A DNA stretch of 64,000 nucleotides, taken from the NCBI RefSeq assembly GCF_036884655.1, contig NC_088357.1:5509001-5573000 (forward strand). The letters run 5' to 3'. The position numbers and the translations under genes were made by a program. Below, piece by piece: positions 1 to 12,600 of this stretch. The notes beneath the pieces are model-generated. The model was given only the letters and a program-made list of their open reading frames with translations. It was not told the origin of the DNA and searched no databases. This DNA comes from Musa acuminata AAA Group. Lineage: Eukaryota; Streptophyta; Magnoliopsida; Zingiberales; Musaceae. The stretch's first letter is position 1, and every line of letters begins with the position of its first letter.

Positions 1-845
1 TGACAGGTAAAGATGTGTCGAGGGAGAGAGGGAGGAAAGGCCATGGCAGCATCAGCTGGATCAGCCAGTTCTCCATCCTCCTCCAGAGAAGCCTCAAGGA
101 GCGGCGGCACGAGTCGTTCAACTCGCTCAGAGTGTTCCAAGTCATGGCGGCGGCGGTCCTCTCGGGGTCGATGTGGTGGCACTCCAGCGCCCACGACGTG
201 CAAGACCGGCTCGGCCTCCTCTTCTTCATCACCATCTTCTGGGGCGTCTTCCCCTCCTTCAACGCCGTGTTCACCTTCGCGCAGGAGCGAGCGATCTTCA
301 TCAAGGAGCGCTCCTCGGGCATGTACAGTCTCTCCTCCTACTTCATGGCGAGAATGGCCGGCGACCTGCCGATGGAGCTCATCCTCCCCACCGTGTTCAC
401 CCTCATACTCTACTGGATGGCCGGGCTCAGGGCCGAGCCGGCGGCCTTCCTCCTCACGGTTGCAGTGCTGCTCGGATACGTGCTGGTGGCGCAGGGCCTC
501 GGGCTCGCTTTCGGTGCGGCGATCATGGACGCAAAGCAGGCGTCCACCATCGCCACGGTGACGATGCTGGCGTTCCTGCTCACCGGTGGATTCTACGTGC
601 AGAACATACCGGGCTGCTTGGCGTGGATGAAGTACGTCTCCTTCACCTTCTACGGCTACAGGCTTCTCATCAGCATCCAGTACAGGGGCAACGAGATGGA
701 TTACTATATTCACAGGAAGGGGAGGGAGGAAGAAGGCGATCTGATGGCGCAGGTGGACGCTTCGGTGTGCATCGTAGCTCTGATCGCCATGCTCGTGGGG
801 TACAGAGTCTTGGCCTACATTGCTCTCAGGCGCACCAGTGCTTGA
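1..845 (+). CDS. ABCG: ABCG half-transporter, C-terminal membrane domain (5' truncated by window edge)
   Basis: This is the carboxy-terminal part of a plasma-membrane ABC transporter of the ABCG (WBC) half-size class, which pumps lipids, hormones or other hydrophobic substrates after dimerising. About 280 residues are visible. The reading frame is open to the left edge, so the ATP-binding half lies outside the window. Visible hallmarks are the connector LKERRHESF, a first helix ending in SGSMWWHS, FFITIFWG, the conserved intracellular stretch ERAIFIKERSSGMY-LSSYF, DLPMELILP, and a last helix LIAMLVGYRVLAYIAL just before the stop (843-845). Six hydrophobic segments can be counted, the normal number. 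The wording of these motifs is closest to the ABCG9/14/21 clade as I remember it; which member it is cannot be decided from half a protein. An AATAAA poly(A) signal follows at 891-896. An AG at positions 5-6 could be a splice acceptor, so the exon may begin there. Confidence 0.9.
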   Translation, partial: TGKDVSRERGRKGHGSISWISQFSILLQRSLKERRHESFNSLRVFQVMAAAVLSGSMWWHSSAHDVQDRLGLLFFITIFWGVFPSFNAVFTFAQERAIFIKERSSGMYSLSSYFMARMAGDLPMELILPTVFTLILYWMAGLRAEPAAFLLTVAVLLGYVLVAQGLGLAFGAAIMDAKQASTIATVTMLAFLLTGGFYVQNIPGCLAWMKYVSFTFYGYRLLISIQYRGNEMDYYIHRKGREEEGDLMAQVDASVCIVALIAMLVGYRVLAYIALRRTSA

Positions 846-897
846 CATGCCCGACACTCTGATGATGGTGTCCGTGGCTTTATCTACTACAATAAAA

Positions 898-923
898 AAG
901 AAGAAGAAGAAGAAGAAGAAGAA
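898..923. repeat. (AAG)n microsatellite
   Basis: About eight perfect AAG units sit immediately after the AATAAA signal of the ABCG gene. Length polymorphism is expected. It could lie in the 3' UTR or just beyond the cleavage site. Confidence 0.85.
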
Positions 924-1825
924 GGAGACACGAGGAAGCTCGTGAAGTGAGCAAGTGTACATTGGATTGTGAAAACCCAAACATGGTTAGGAATCAAGAG
1001 ACAAATCGATTAGAGTGCTTGGCGGCTGTACATTGCAAGGAAGAAGAAGGGTGCTTCTCTGTTGTGTCACTTCACAGTCATCGCTCTCTTAATCTCTCAG
1101 TGACAGAGCAGCTGTTAATCGTTAATAGTGTTTGGTTGTGCCAAATTAAGAGTAATGATGATTCCTAAACACTCTGCATGCTAATTGTTGGTAGTGTTTG
1201 GTTGGCGTTTCTTTTTATTCTCATGAGATATATTTATATCTTTACCGACTGAGCTCTGACTATTATTTTTTCCTCATATATATAATATATAATATGATAA
1301 AAAATAATGAGAACATGTCAAATAAATGTCAACATGAACTTCGAGAAATCCGATAACTCTTAGAATTTTGGGTCAAGTGATCTGAGATCCATCAAATTAA
1401 TGGATAAATTAGATCATCATAGATCCCATCAAACATGGAAGTCTATTTCAATTATCAAATTTTTATCATTGGATACCATATGATGGTTGACGTGAGAGAT
1501 GAGATATGTCCCAAAAGGTTGACCAAAGAGAACTAGAAACGTCGGGTCAAAATCACCTAACAAATTCTATGATGCTTTAGACGTACAGTCATTTTGACTT
1601 CTCTATTATCAGTTGAGTAGGGTATCCTATCAGAGTAAAAGAAATTAATATATATTATTAATAAAATAATGGAGTTCGGTTAATATTTAATAGACACTGT
1701 CATATCAATTTTCGGAAAAGAGAAAGGGTTTACTATATAGCATAGCACTTAAAAGAAAATATTTTTCTTTTGAAATAGTTTATCCAGACATTTCTTTATT
1801 TAAACTCGTTCGATGAAATTTAGAC
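924..1825. other. Intergenic, no gene seen
   Basis: AT-rich sequence downstream of the ABCG gene. Short open frames here (for example 947-1168) show no domain, no splice context and no GC bias like the neighbouring coding exons. I see nothing further in it. Confidence 0.5.
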
Positions 1826-2776
1826 GGCTAATTATAGATTACCTTTATAGTTAGATCTCCTTAGCATCTTAATCCTTAAATTAAAAAAAATTATATTGAA
1901 ATCTCTATAGTTATGGAAATGATACATATAGATTCATTTACCCTAACGTCATCAGTTTTATCGATGAAAACAATAGATAAAAAGATAATTTCAGTTGATG
2001 ACGACGGACGACATCGATGGTGGCGAACGATGGCATCATTTGGGGCCACCGTTGGCTGCTGTGAACGAGGAGAGTAACGACAAGATATGAGGGCTACTCT
2101 GTATCTATATTGACGTTGATGCAATTGTCAAGCGGGCCTTTTGTTGCTCTATATTTGCATTAGCATCGATACAACTATCGAGTGATAAAAAGGTTGCTCA
2201 GCATTTGCATCGGTGCTGACTTAAATATAGAGCGATGTCACTCGATAATTTTGTCAACATCAATATAGATATAGAGCGATATTGCTTGACACCTACATTG
2301 ACGACCCTTTCATCGCTCGACAATTTCATCAACATTGATAAAGGTGCAAAATGACAAAAGAGTTATTTGGCACCTACATCGACATTGATGTATATACAAG
2401 GTAATGTGACTCTAAATCTATATCAACACTTGTGCAAATGTCGAGCAACCCTTTTACCACTCGACAAGTGCTTTAACATTGACGTAGATATAGAGCGGTC
2501 CTCATCTTTTATCGTCGTTCTTCTCATTCATAGCAGCTATCAATCTAGTGGCGCTCTCGTCTACTACCATTAATGTCATTCGTCATCACCAATTAGAATA
2601 TTAATTTTTTTTATTTATTATTTTTATGTTTTCATCGATAAATTGATGATATTAGAGTAAATGGACATAAATGTTTTCTTTTCATAACTATAAGTATTCT
2701 AATATAATTTTTTTAAATTTGAAAATAAAGATGCTAAGGAAGTCTAAGTAGATAAGGAAATCTATAATTAGCTAAG
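1826..2776. mobile_element. Large foldback (inverted-repeat) element, non-autonomous
   Basis: The sequence GCTAATTATAGATT at the left end recurs as its reverse complement at the right end. From there the two arms can be aligned inward for at least 310 bp each (about 1826-2140 against 2455-2776), with shared landmarks such as CCTTAGCATCTT, AATTATATT, TATAGTTATG, TTTATCGATGAAAAC and GATGACGA. The remaining centre is made of related short motifs (AGAGCGAT, CATCGA) in both orientations. No transposase frame is present. Long-arm inverted repeats without coding capacity are typical of foldback or MITE-type DNA transposon derivatives; the superfamily cannot be named because I could not fix a target-site duplication. 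Confidence 0.7.
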
Positions 2777-3589
2777 TTAAAAAAAATATTTGATTGATTT
2801 GATCATGAAAATGAATTTATTAGATGTATTTAAATACGGATGAGATAAGTAATACGTGATATAAATATATCCAAAAGAACCTTTTTCAAATATAATAATT
2901 CAAAATTATGTTACATTAGATTAATTTTATCAGGTCGGATTGGCAATCAAAATTAATCATATTAGGAACTAATGATTTTTTGTCTTATTTTATCAAATTA
3001 TACACGTTTTATTCTAGAGAAATTACCTCCAATTGAGTATTATTTTTTTGATAGTGACCTTAGAGCCTCAATTCAATCCATCCCAATCAGATCCACTTTG
3101 ACGTTTATTTCTTCTACGACACGACATAATTTGTCTTGACTAAACATACAAAATTAACCTCATCGAGGTTAAGAAGTACACATTGGATCGATTAATAATT
3201 ATTTCTCTTGAAAGTAAAAAAAAAAAAGACTTTGATAGTAAAGTTTAAAGGATTTGATAGGTGACCAATGATCTAACCGATAAATCAATGTCACACACAT
3301 CAATCGTCTGAGGTGGTTGACATCTCACGATTGACAATACGACTCCATGTATATGACACATGATCGACATATTCATTGTTAGAGGCCACATATTTCAAGA
3401 TTGAGTCAAACCAATCAAGATATGTCTCAAATTCGATGCACCTTGATGTCACATTCTAATTCGATGTATAATCACTCTTCATATCTAAGATAATATTCTG
3501 GAAACCTCGTAAAAGAAAATCAAAGAGCTTTTAGGTCTAATTTGATTATCGAATGAATATTTATTGAAAATACTCCTGTCTTGATTTCA
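2777..3589. other. Intergenic, AT-rich, no gene seen
   Basis: AT-rich DNA between the foldback element and the LTR fragment. Its later part (3240-3500) may belong to the same LTR or another decayed repeat, but I could not find paired termini. Confidence 0.35.
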
Positions 3590-4290
3590 CGGTTCGATGC
3601 TTTTAGGTCCATAGTTCGCTTTTAGACCGATACCTGATAAGATATATTTTGGGTTAAAGTCACAATCATAATCGATGCCATACTGCGATACAGTCGAGTC
3701 AGTAAGGGGAGCACCATTACACGCTAAGTTAGAATCCGTACTGAGGCGCTGTTTGACATGTCCCATCCCGGAAGCTTGGGGCGGTGCCGTCTGACGTTGT
3801 CCCACGCGTCCCAAGCCAGCGGCCGCACAGTACCATCTCATCCCCCGAGGATCAGCTGCCACGTCGAACTCGCGTGCGACCGACCCTCGCACAATAATAT
3901 AAAAGCCCATGGCTGACATCCGGCCAAGAGAGAGGCCACAAAAGAAAAGAGAAAAAAATAACTACTGACTTGCTCGTTAGAGGAGCCAAAGTCGGGAATC
4001 ACCCGACGAAAGCCATTTTTGCAAGCAAGCGGCCACCCTCGAGTTATGAGCGTCTCAACTTGGGAATCACCATCCAGTGAACGAGGGCGAGCACCCAACC
4101 AGCCCGAGAACGGAGAGACGCTGCTCAACGCAGACGACGCTCGATTTGAGAAACGCTGATCACCACCCCATTACAAGGGCTCGGCCTACCTCGACATCCA
4201 ACTCACCCGACGGAAGACTCCCGACATCGACTTGTGGATCGAGTCGTGCTGACTCACCAACCACATTACATCTGTTCACCAACAATACTG
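3590..4290 (+). mobile_element. LTR fragment or solo LTR, Ty3/gypsy type
   Basis: Base composition jumps from AT-rich to GC-rich and back. Inside there is a TATAAAAGCCC promoter-like box at about 3897-3907, followed at about 3961-4012 by a CTGACTTGCTCGTTAGAGGA stretch and a CGGGAATCACCCGACGAAAGCC stem-like region. The motif TGACTTGAGCGTCGGAG or variants is, from family knowledge, a common feature of plant Ty3/gypsy LTR R-U5 regions. No gag-pol frame accompanies it, so it is a solo LTR or fragment. The boundaries are approximate: the composition change marks them, not a TG...CA pair. Confidence 0.5.
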
Positions 4291-4381
4291 ATTGACTACA
4301 AAATTGATTCTATTTCAGACAATAAAAAACTAGATTAACAAGATTGAATTTCATCCTTATACCTAATGAAAAAACAAAAAT

Positions 4382-4619
4382 CCACCCCAAGGCAATTGAA
4401 GAATAATCTTATTTTGATAGTGAGACTCACATTGCATAGCAGATGGGTCCCTCGACTATTTATTTGATAGCAAGATTGAAGGATGAGTGCCATCCTCATG
4501 ACTTTATTATCATCTACGAAAAATAAATAAAATATATATATATTCACCCAAAAGTAATTGAAAAAAAGAAAATCTTATTTCTACAACGTGACTCACATTG
4601 CCGGAGACAGGTGGGTTCC
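4382..4619. repeat. Degenerate duplicated segment, two copies about 162 bp apart
   Basis: Copy one (4382-4450) and copy two (4543-4619) share the order CACCC-AA-G-AATTGAA, AATCTTATTT and GACTCACATTGC, then GGTGGGT/GATGGGT. The similarity is imperfect, suggesting an old tandem duplication upstream of the small membrane-protein gene. Confidence 0.5.
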
Positions 4620-4996
4620 GTGTTCTTCGCTGAATTAACGCGTCAGGGACACGATCCTTCATCACGCATGTCGGGCACACATGCCGCTCGCCCATTGCAT
4701 CGTTCTTCATGTCATAAGGAAGGAAAGGGTCGCAGTTAAGACCGATTGTGAGATAATTAACCACGTCTAATTAAATATGGAAGCAGGAAACCTTCTTTTC
4801 TTAATCCAACATCATTACTACAGTTAATGCAGCATATTGGTGTTAGAACGTTGATTAGCCGACACGTCTAAAGTCTGAACAAGCAAAAGACTTTGGAGAG
4901 AACAAAAATGAGAGATGGGGAGGGGAGGAGGCCAAGTGAGACCTTTTGTCGTCGTGGTGATCTGAGGAGGGAACGCATCGCCACCAGAGAGCGGAG
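4620..4996. other. Upstream region of the small membrane-protein gene
   Basis: About 380 bp of non-coding DNA becoming purine-rich and GC-richer towards the start codon at 4997. It presumably holds promoter and 5' UTR. No clear TATA box could be picked. Confidence 0.35.
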
Positions 4997-5314
4997 ATGG
5001 GGCGGCGATGGTGGCCGCCGGCGCGGAGGAGGGCCTGCCTGATACTGGCCCTGGTCTGCTGCTCCCCGGTCCTTATCCCCCTCGCCTGCCTTTCCTTCCC
5101 TCTGCTCTTCATCGCCGGGCTCTGCCTCCGGGTCGGGCGGCGGAGGCGGAAGCCGCGGGGCTGGGAGGGTTCCGGGATCTTAGGCCGCTGCGAGGACGAC
5201 GAGGAGGCGGCGGAGGGGCGGCTGCTGCACCGATACCTAGAGGACCAGTTGGGCCTCGTCGGAGCCGGATTGCTCCTGGACTGCGACGGCGGCGGCGGCG
5301 GCGGTGGAGATTAA
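4997..5314 (+). CDS. Small predicted membrane protein, unknown function (105 aa)
   Basis: A single-exon open frame with an ATG in a purine-rich context (GAGATGG) and strong GC bias like the other genes' first exons. The predicted protein has a basic start (MGRRWWPPARRR), one long hydrophobic stretch at about residues 13-46 (CLILALVCCSPVLIPLACL then SFPLLFIAGLCL), a basic RVGRRRRK stop-transfer segment, then an acidic and Gly-rich tail ending in a poly-Gly run. This layout suits a single- or double-pass membrane protein with both ends possibly on the same side. I recognise no named family. A frame-shifted overlapping frame (5008-5328) lacks any such organisation and is treated as a shadow. It could still be a non-coding GC-rich island; homologues in other monocots would settle it. 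Confidence 0.5.
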   Translation: MGRRWWPPARRRACLILALVCCSPVLIPLACLSFPLLFIAGLCLRVGRRRRKPRGWEGSGILGRCEDDEEAAEGRLLHRYLEDQLGLVGAGLLLDCDGGGGGGGD

Positions 5315-6611
5315 GGGCGCCTAAATAACCACCCTCCCAAAAAAGCACTTCTTTTACAGAGAAAATTGGAGCGAAAAGGAACGGAGTGATGTTTGTTTGA
5401 GTTATGTTGCAGTAAAAGGAACAGAGAAATGTAGAAAACAGTGCGAGCATGCAAGAAAATGAAAGAAACAAAAACGTCGTTGGTGGGTAAAAGACAAATT
5501 TTTTTTTGAGTTTATTAAAATCATATGTAAATCTTTTTTTTCTCTATACGCTTTATTAATTATCTTAGAAAGGATATTCATCTTCTGAGTATTGAACCAA
5601 ATTGGTTCTCGAAAATACTTGCTTTTGCATATTAATTTTTCTATGATTAGAGCAATTTTGATGCAAAAAAAAAAAATCCCTAAATCGCCACTAAAAGAAC
5701 TCTTTCTACGTTGGTTGTCTAAAATTTTGTGAGGGAGTCAACCAAACAATCTCCAACAAAACAGATTGATCAAAATGGTGAGATCAGAGTAACTCAATGC
5801 AGCGTAAAAATGCTTCTCGTTGTCAGTGGATAGAGATTCTTCCAACAATTCAAGCAGTGATACACATGAAGCAACAAGCAGTGCCTTTGGAGACTGGTGA
5901 TTCCAACAGTACTGATGAAACATACAATACTTCTCCCAGTTCTGCATGCGGTATGATCAAGCATTTGAATCCTTTATGAATCTGAGAGCAGTTGACCAAC
6001 CACCATTGCCCAACTGGAGGCGTGTGCTTAATGTTCATGACTGGAAGCAAAGATTGTTGAGAATGAGTTCAGTCCCTATTTACATCAATCTCCGAGTAAC
6101 CGGCGAACAGTAATCAATAGTTGAAGACAGTAGCAATCGTATCACAAGAAGCAGCATAGTCAGTTTTCAGTTTGATACTACAATGAGAATAAAAGTCAGG
6201 CAACAAACAATTGCTTCTGTCCTAACATTTTTGACGGTGTCGTTCCGAGAAGTTCCCGGAAAACCAACATTAAAAATGTGTGAGAATATGGTCTGAGTGC
6301 ACGTTCATCTTGACCATCATACTGTTCAGGTGAAGCGAACAAGCACCTCTGAAGACTCGTGATCAATGAGGAAGGTCATGTAATGCGGTATGCAACAAGA
6401 GATCTGATCTGAGCAACGAGTGTACATAAGTTGAATATATTTACTGAATCTGCTCCTAATGATATTTCTACATAAAGTGATTCTAAGTGTAAACAATATC
6501 CAACAATTAGTATTCATCTATATACAGCTGCAATATAGCTTGTTTTCTTCAATAGTGACAGCAGACTTGGAAGCACTTGCACAAAGACATAACTTGTCCC
6601 ATATCAAATGG
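5315..6611. other. Between convergent genes: 3' UTRs and intergenic
   Basis: This interval separates the stop of the small membrane-protein gene (+) from the stop of the EI24 gene (-). It should contain both 3' UTRs. Several short frames on both strands between 5738 and 6520 show no recognisable protein. No repeat with paired ends was seen. Confidence 0.4.
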
Positions 6612-9600
6612 TCAACTTGTTTTGCTTGCCTCCGGTAGTAATTGAACGATTATCATCCTGTTTTACAGTAGCCAGAATAAATATTATTGAAAACAATTAA
6701 AATGATCCATGACATGGAGTGAAAGTTTCATTCAGAATAGAGGTTCTCTAGGTAACAACGCAGTAGATAAAGCTATGATATTAATACACTTCAGTGCATA
6801 ATTAAAAAAAAAATCGAGTTAATCTGAAACTCCATCAAGTTAACCCAAGTCAGCAGCATCTTGAGGGTCGTGCTCGACTCAGCTAGCTACAACTTGGAGT
6901 CAAAACTCGAGCTGTACTCAGTATGGCCCGACGAGTTTCTTAAAATGAGGTTGATGAATTTGGAACGAGTATTAGTGTAGCCTCATCTATTAGAAATATG
7001 GCGGTAAAAGTGTTATATTGTTATTTTCCATCATTGAGCTTTTTATTAGAAGAGAAAGCTATTTCTAACATAAATGCCCTTTGTTTCTACTTTCAATTGC
7101 CTCTATGGAATAAATGGGCCCTTTTTAAAAAGATAACATCCAGGGGTACTCTATGGACTTGCCAGGAGTAATTTGCCCTGACAAAGCAGAGACCAGTAGT
7201 AAAGAGCAAAGTTGAACACATACATATGCTGATTGATTGATGATAATCATAGAAAATTAATGTTTAAATTTTTTTAGAGTACAATGAAAGATCAATACAA
7301 TCAATTTCAATCGCTTGCTATGAGAACTTGAGGTGGATTATCGAGTGCAATACTAGTCGATTGCAAGAATTATGTAAATGTTTTTACTAGTCAAAATTGT
7401 TCATGGGATACCTATGGTGAACTTTTTCAGATGAAAAGATTAAATTACAACGTAAGAAATTGAACTTGCTATATCTATGGAATTTCCTGCAGCCACTAGC
7501 AAGCCATTTCATAATGATTCAAATTGACATCTTGACTATCATACATCAACATGTACCATATTGATAATTTGGGAAATTAACCAAATGATAATAAGCAAGA
7601 AAAAGAGAGAATAAAATATCAACAATATTTGCAATCGATCTTCAAGTGATACTCAGAGAATAAAGACAAGCAACTCAAATCTTGACTATGAAACATCATG
7701 TATATGATGCCTAGAGGTATTGACATAATTCAAATCCTCCAAAATATATAAAGAAACCATAAAAGGGGCTCAGTGTAGTGGTAGCTTACGCAATTTTGTT
7801 TGCAGCATAGAATACTTGAAGCTTTTTTGGTCCCCCTCCTCTAAATGATCTTCTTACCGAAGTAACAACTTGTTCTAAGTGGGTGCCTGCTGCTGTCAAA
7901 ACGAACTGCAAAACCATTTGCTCGAATGACCATCTGAGACATAAACAAGGAATATACAAAAGAGAAAATGCTGCATTTATTTTGCATCATTTGATCACTC
8001 TTGAATTATACTGACAAAGTTTAAGGAAATCAGTTACTTGTTTGCTTGGATCAGAAAACAAGCACAAAACATCTTGCTAATAATAAACCACAATTATGCA
8101 TCCACAATCTTTAAACTGAAAGCAGAGTTTTAATACTAGATGTACCTCATGGTACGGCCAGGTATTATCTGTTCATTAGGCGACTAGCATGGCAATCAGA
8201 CGATTTTGTTCAGTCCGTTTCGAAATGGTGTGTACTGGATGGTGCACTTGCTTCATGTGTAAAGATCGAAATATAGGAGGCAATTACATACTCTTGGTTT
8301 TCTAATTTTTAAATTTTTTTTAAAGGGTCAATCAGTCAACAACCATTTGCTGTCATAAACAACTTTTTGGCTGTAAACAGCAGTTGACAGTTGTAAACAG
8401 TTGTCAACTATCTGTTTAATTCCTCTCCCTCTCTCTGCCATGTCTCCACCTCCGCCAACTTGGCATCCACCTCCTCCACCCTCGACATCCACCTCCTCCT
8501 GTCATCACTGCCTCCATCAAAGCTGTTTCCTCCTCTTTAATTCGGCATTACTACCTCCTCCTCTCTTCATTTTTCCTCCTGCTGCTCCTCTCCTCCGCCG
8601 CCGCCTTTGTCTCCTCCTCCTTTTCCTTCTCCACATCCCCTCTTCTCTCCCGCTTCCTCTGTAGTCCAGTCCAGGCAGCACTAACCTGTATGGTTGTTGT
8701 CTGTCTATACTGTGACCATACTGATCCAACCACTGTTTGTTATTGGCACCAAACCGAGTTTTTAAACCTTGATTGCAAGAACTTTAAAACTTTAAATGGG
8801 CGAATGGAACCTATGTTATAGTAATTTAGCTCAATGATAACCAAACACATGGCTATCTTGTGAAAAGATCATAAAAACGTCAAATAAGGATAAACACCTG
8901 ATATAGAAGCAGTGAATTGTAAGATATCTCACTTGTCTTGCATTTTTGTGAAATACTACCACTAATCAATAAACTAAATACTAACTGGTCAATTTACTTG
9001 ATGTCCAAACTTGCGATTTAAACTTGATAAGAGAATTGTTCGTCAGTTTATACTCTACTGACATGCAAATTGTCATACAAGAAATGTCAAGTAGATAACA
9101 TGGAAGGGGTCACGAAGAAGAAAGTAGCAACATAAAGACAGAAAAGAATATTAGTGTTGAAATAAATACTTCTGGACATACCAGGGGATAAAGTATAGCC
9201 ATAACACCATAGCTGACAAGGGGAGAGAAAAAGAAAATTGCAAGGACACATGGACTACCTGGAATAATTATCACATCAACATGTTAGAATCCACAAAATG
9301 TGGAATATCAGAAGTGATGAGTTCAAGTAAGAAATCGATCAAGAGCTGATATTATCAAAACAATACACAAAATCACTATTGAATTAATTTTATCTCTAGG
9401 TTCTGTTGATTAGATACATTTTTTAAATATATAACAAAGTTAAACAATAAGTCACTGTAACTATAGGTTTTATGAAAAAAAAGTACCTGTAAATTGTTAA
9501 AAATTGAATAGGCTAGAGTTAGACTGTCCCAAGAACTTCAAAATTTGTATGAATTAAAGTGTTACGATCATAGGATTCTAGAAATGTAAATGATGAAACT

Positions 9601-12600
9601 AAGAGTTCTAGTATTAACAATTATGATTACACAAACCTACATGCAACAAAATTCCTAGTATACAATGCTGATGTTGAACTATATGAAACTGTTGGGTTTA
9701 GTGTTTATATTTTTTACATATATGCTATGGATATTGGTTATAAGCTAATTTCATTCAGCACATGCAGCTTTAAACAAATTTAATGACCTTTTTAGTTCAA
9801 TTTTTCAAATTGAACTAAGTTCAAAGCCAAAAATGATGTGTAGCATCAGCACTAAAATAATTTTAAGACATACATATATTGTGAAGTGGCATGAATAAGA
9901 ATTAATATTTAAGAACTAACCAAGTCGAATAATAGGGGGAGAAACGTACCAAATCCTGCAAAAAATGGCCAGTTGGATTCAAAAAAGTCAAGCCTTCTGT
10001 TCAAGCTCACTTTAGAATGGTTCCACTTGTACCTTGCATATGAAGGAAGAACAAAAAATTACCAGTCTCTAAATATTTTCATACAATTCCTTTTTAATTT
10101 ATATTTCCATGCACCCTTAGCCCAAAAATGATTAGAAAAGGCTCGGTGATACTGAAATAAGACTAGAAATGAAATGTATATTCACAAAAGCAATAATGAT
10201 AACTAAGTTATTCAAACATCTGACACGTACTCGAAACAGTAGTAAGCATACATCCAGGAAAGAAGCAGAAAATTTATTGCCTTTCCAAAATAAGGAATGA
10301 AACCAGTTGCAAAAACCTGCAATACATAATACAAACATGTCGCTGTAAACATGACAATAAGAACACAGAACACAATACATAAGGCAAATTAAATTACAGT
10401 GACATGAAACAATATATAGATTAGTAAATACAAAGGCATTATCAAAAGACTGAATAAACACTAAGTAGAAAAAAGCGCACCACTGCACCTCTATGAAGAA
10501 GATGGTCAGCAGAAGGATGGAATAAACCTGTTCACCAATTCCAATACAGACACTGTTCAATGATCACGAACTATTAGCACACCACAAATGTCATGTGCAC
10601 TCTGGTGATGAGTTATTCAAATTCACATGGAAGCTCAGAACCTAGAGTGTTATAGAGAAATACCTATCAAAGCCACCTGGCGTGAATGAATTACTAGTGG
10701 TCTGCAAGCCTGTCAAATCATTTTCTCTAGATGATTGTGCTGTGGAAGGTCTTTTACCTGTCAGTACTTCATAAGCATGCTTGGCAATATCATTGTACCT
10801 GGTTTATCAGCAGCCATATAGAAGCCTATAATCAGGACCTACAAACTTATGTAAGAGTGCAACAGTGGTGGATCAATTCTAAGATTATATGACCCAATGC
10901 AAAATCAAGGACAATCTCCTGGAATAACTTCAATGCAATGCATATCTTTATAAAGAACTTAAAGACTACCTTTAAATATAATTGACCACCATAGCACTTG
11001 TATTTATCCTTGACTGATATTATCCAACTCAACATCTTAATTTCAGTTACATTAATATTTTCAATATGTTTCTTTCGAACTGCCTAAGATTTGCATCAAC
11101 AGAGCAAATTTGATCTTATATTCAATTTTTAAGATTCTCTCCATTGGAGGTATTTGATAGCCATATATAATGATACGTCAGGTCTCTATTTTGACAATAT
11201 TGTTTTGTTGTATAAGCAATTGTTAGAATTAACCCCCTAATTAGAGTTTCTCAAATTTGAGAAGGATAAAGTCCTCCCATAGATCTAAGCTAAAGGGAAA
11301 TAAAAAAAAAAATTTCTAGAAAAAATAGCAAAGAAGACAAAAGGCAGTTTAAAGAGGCTTACAAGTGTTATTTATTAAGCCACTATTGCCTAAATCCTAA
11401 TAGCAACAACCAATAGCTAATTAAGATAATATTGTGCACCAAAACATTAGTATGTTTCTCCTTTTCCATTGAGAAAGATTAGACTTTTTGTGCTTGTAGA
11501 CTCTCAGGGTAAAACTGGTGACAGATATGAGGAATCATGCAGGACTGGGACAGGGCTACTCAATTACATGGTCATCATTAGTTTCATTGAAACTTAGTCA
11601 AGTGATATCACCAAATCAGGGGGATTCTTAATCTCTGTTTCTGAATGGAGGATACTCCAACATGAGAGTTGTTGACTCATCTGAACCAAAGCAGGAGGGT
11701 CAAGCAGTCCACTTCCTTAGCTGTGTCTTATAGGTCTCCACTGTAACAGCTATATCTTCTATGATCTCACCTGTTTTTTAATAAATTCTTTATTTACCTT
11801 TTGGTTAAAAAATATGTCCAAAGGATTGAGAGATTTCAATTTTGGTAATTCTTGATCATCTACTTCAAACATTCCTTCAGTTCTTGATCATATAACTAAA
11901 GCCACACTGCAATTTTTTGTCATTGCTGCATTGATTCTCAAACCTTTATTGCAAAAAATTGACTCATTTAGATTTATCCCAAGTCCAATGTCATTAACAA
12001 TTATTTAAGTGTTATTAAGTGGAATTCAGATTCCACATCAAGGGCCTATTGTCTGACCTAATTTGTTAAAATCTTGAGTTGGAATATTAAGTAATACCTC
12101 AACTGTCATAGAATTAGGGAACAATGCCAAACTATCAAACTCTTAAGTCTTGTAGATGAGGACTGGGTGTTGTATCAAGGAAAACTCAAGCCCCTAACTA
12201 TTTTTTTTAAGGAATCTTGATTCTCATGTTCATGTAAACCATGATACACAGGAAGGACTTTCCAGGCAATCTCAGTTGCTTCAATAAACCAAGGATTGCC
12301 TTGTTGCAGCAGAAACACATGACTGTTTGATAGTAGGGATGTACGTATCATGAATGTGCCATGGCACAGGAATTGTTCCATCATGCCATTGTCACTTCCC
12401 CATTGTCTCTATTGGCATGCTACAAAGGTCCTGTGTTGATACCATGTCAACACCATACAATCCAACTGGCACAATCCATGGGTTTAATTATAATGAAAAC
12501 CACACCAAGGTAAGAATAACTTTTATTATATACAGAATCAAGACATAATTAGAGTGAATTTCAAAAGTTGATATTTGTCCTACTAGTTTAACAGTTTAAA

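Noticed and set aside
5008..5328. 106-residue frame overlapping the small membrane-protein gene
   Set aside because: Arg/Gly/Pro-rich shadow of the GC-rich exon in another frame, with no membrane segment or recognisable motif.
8401..8664. Pro- and Leu-rich frame inside EI24 intron 9
   Set aside because: Produced by a pyrimidine-rich low-complexity tract; lies between two well-supported EI24 exons.
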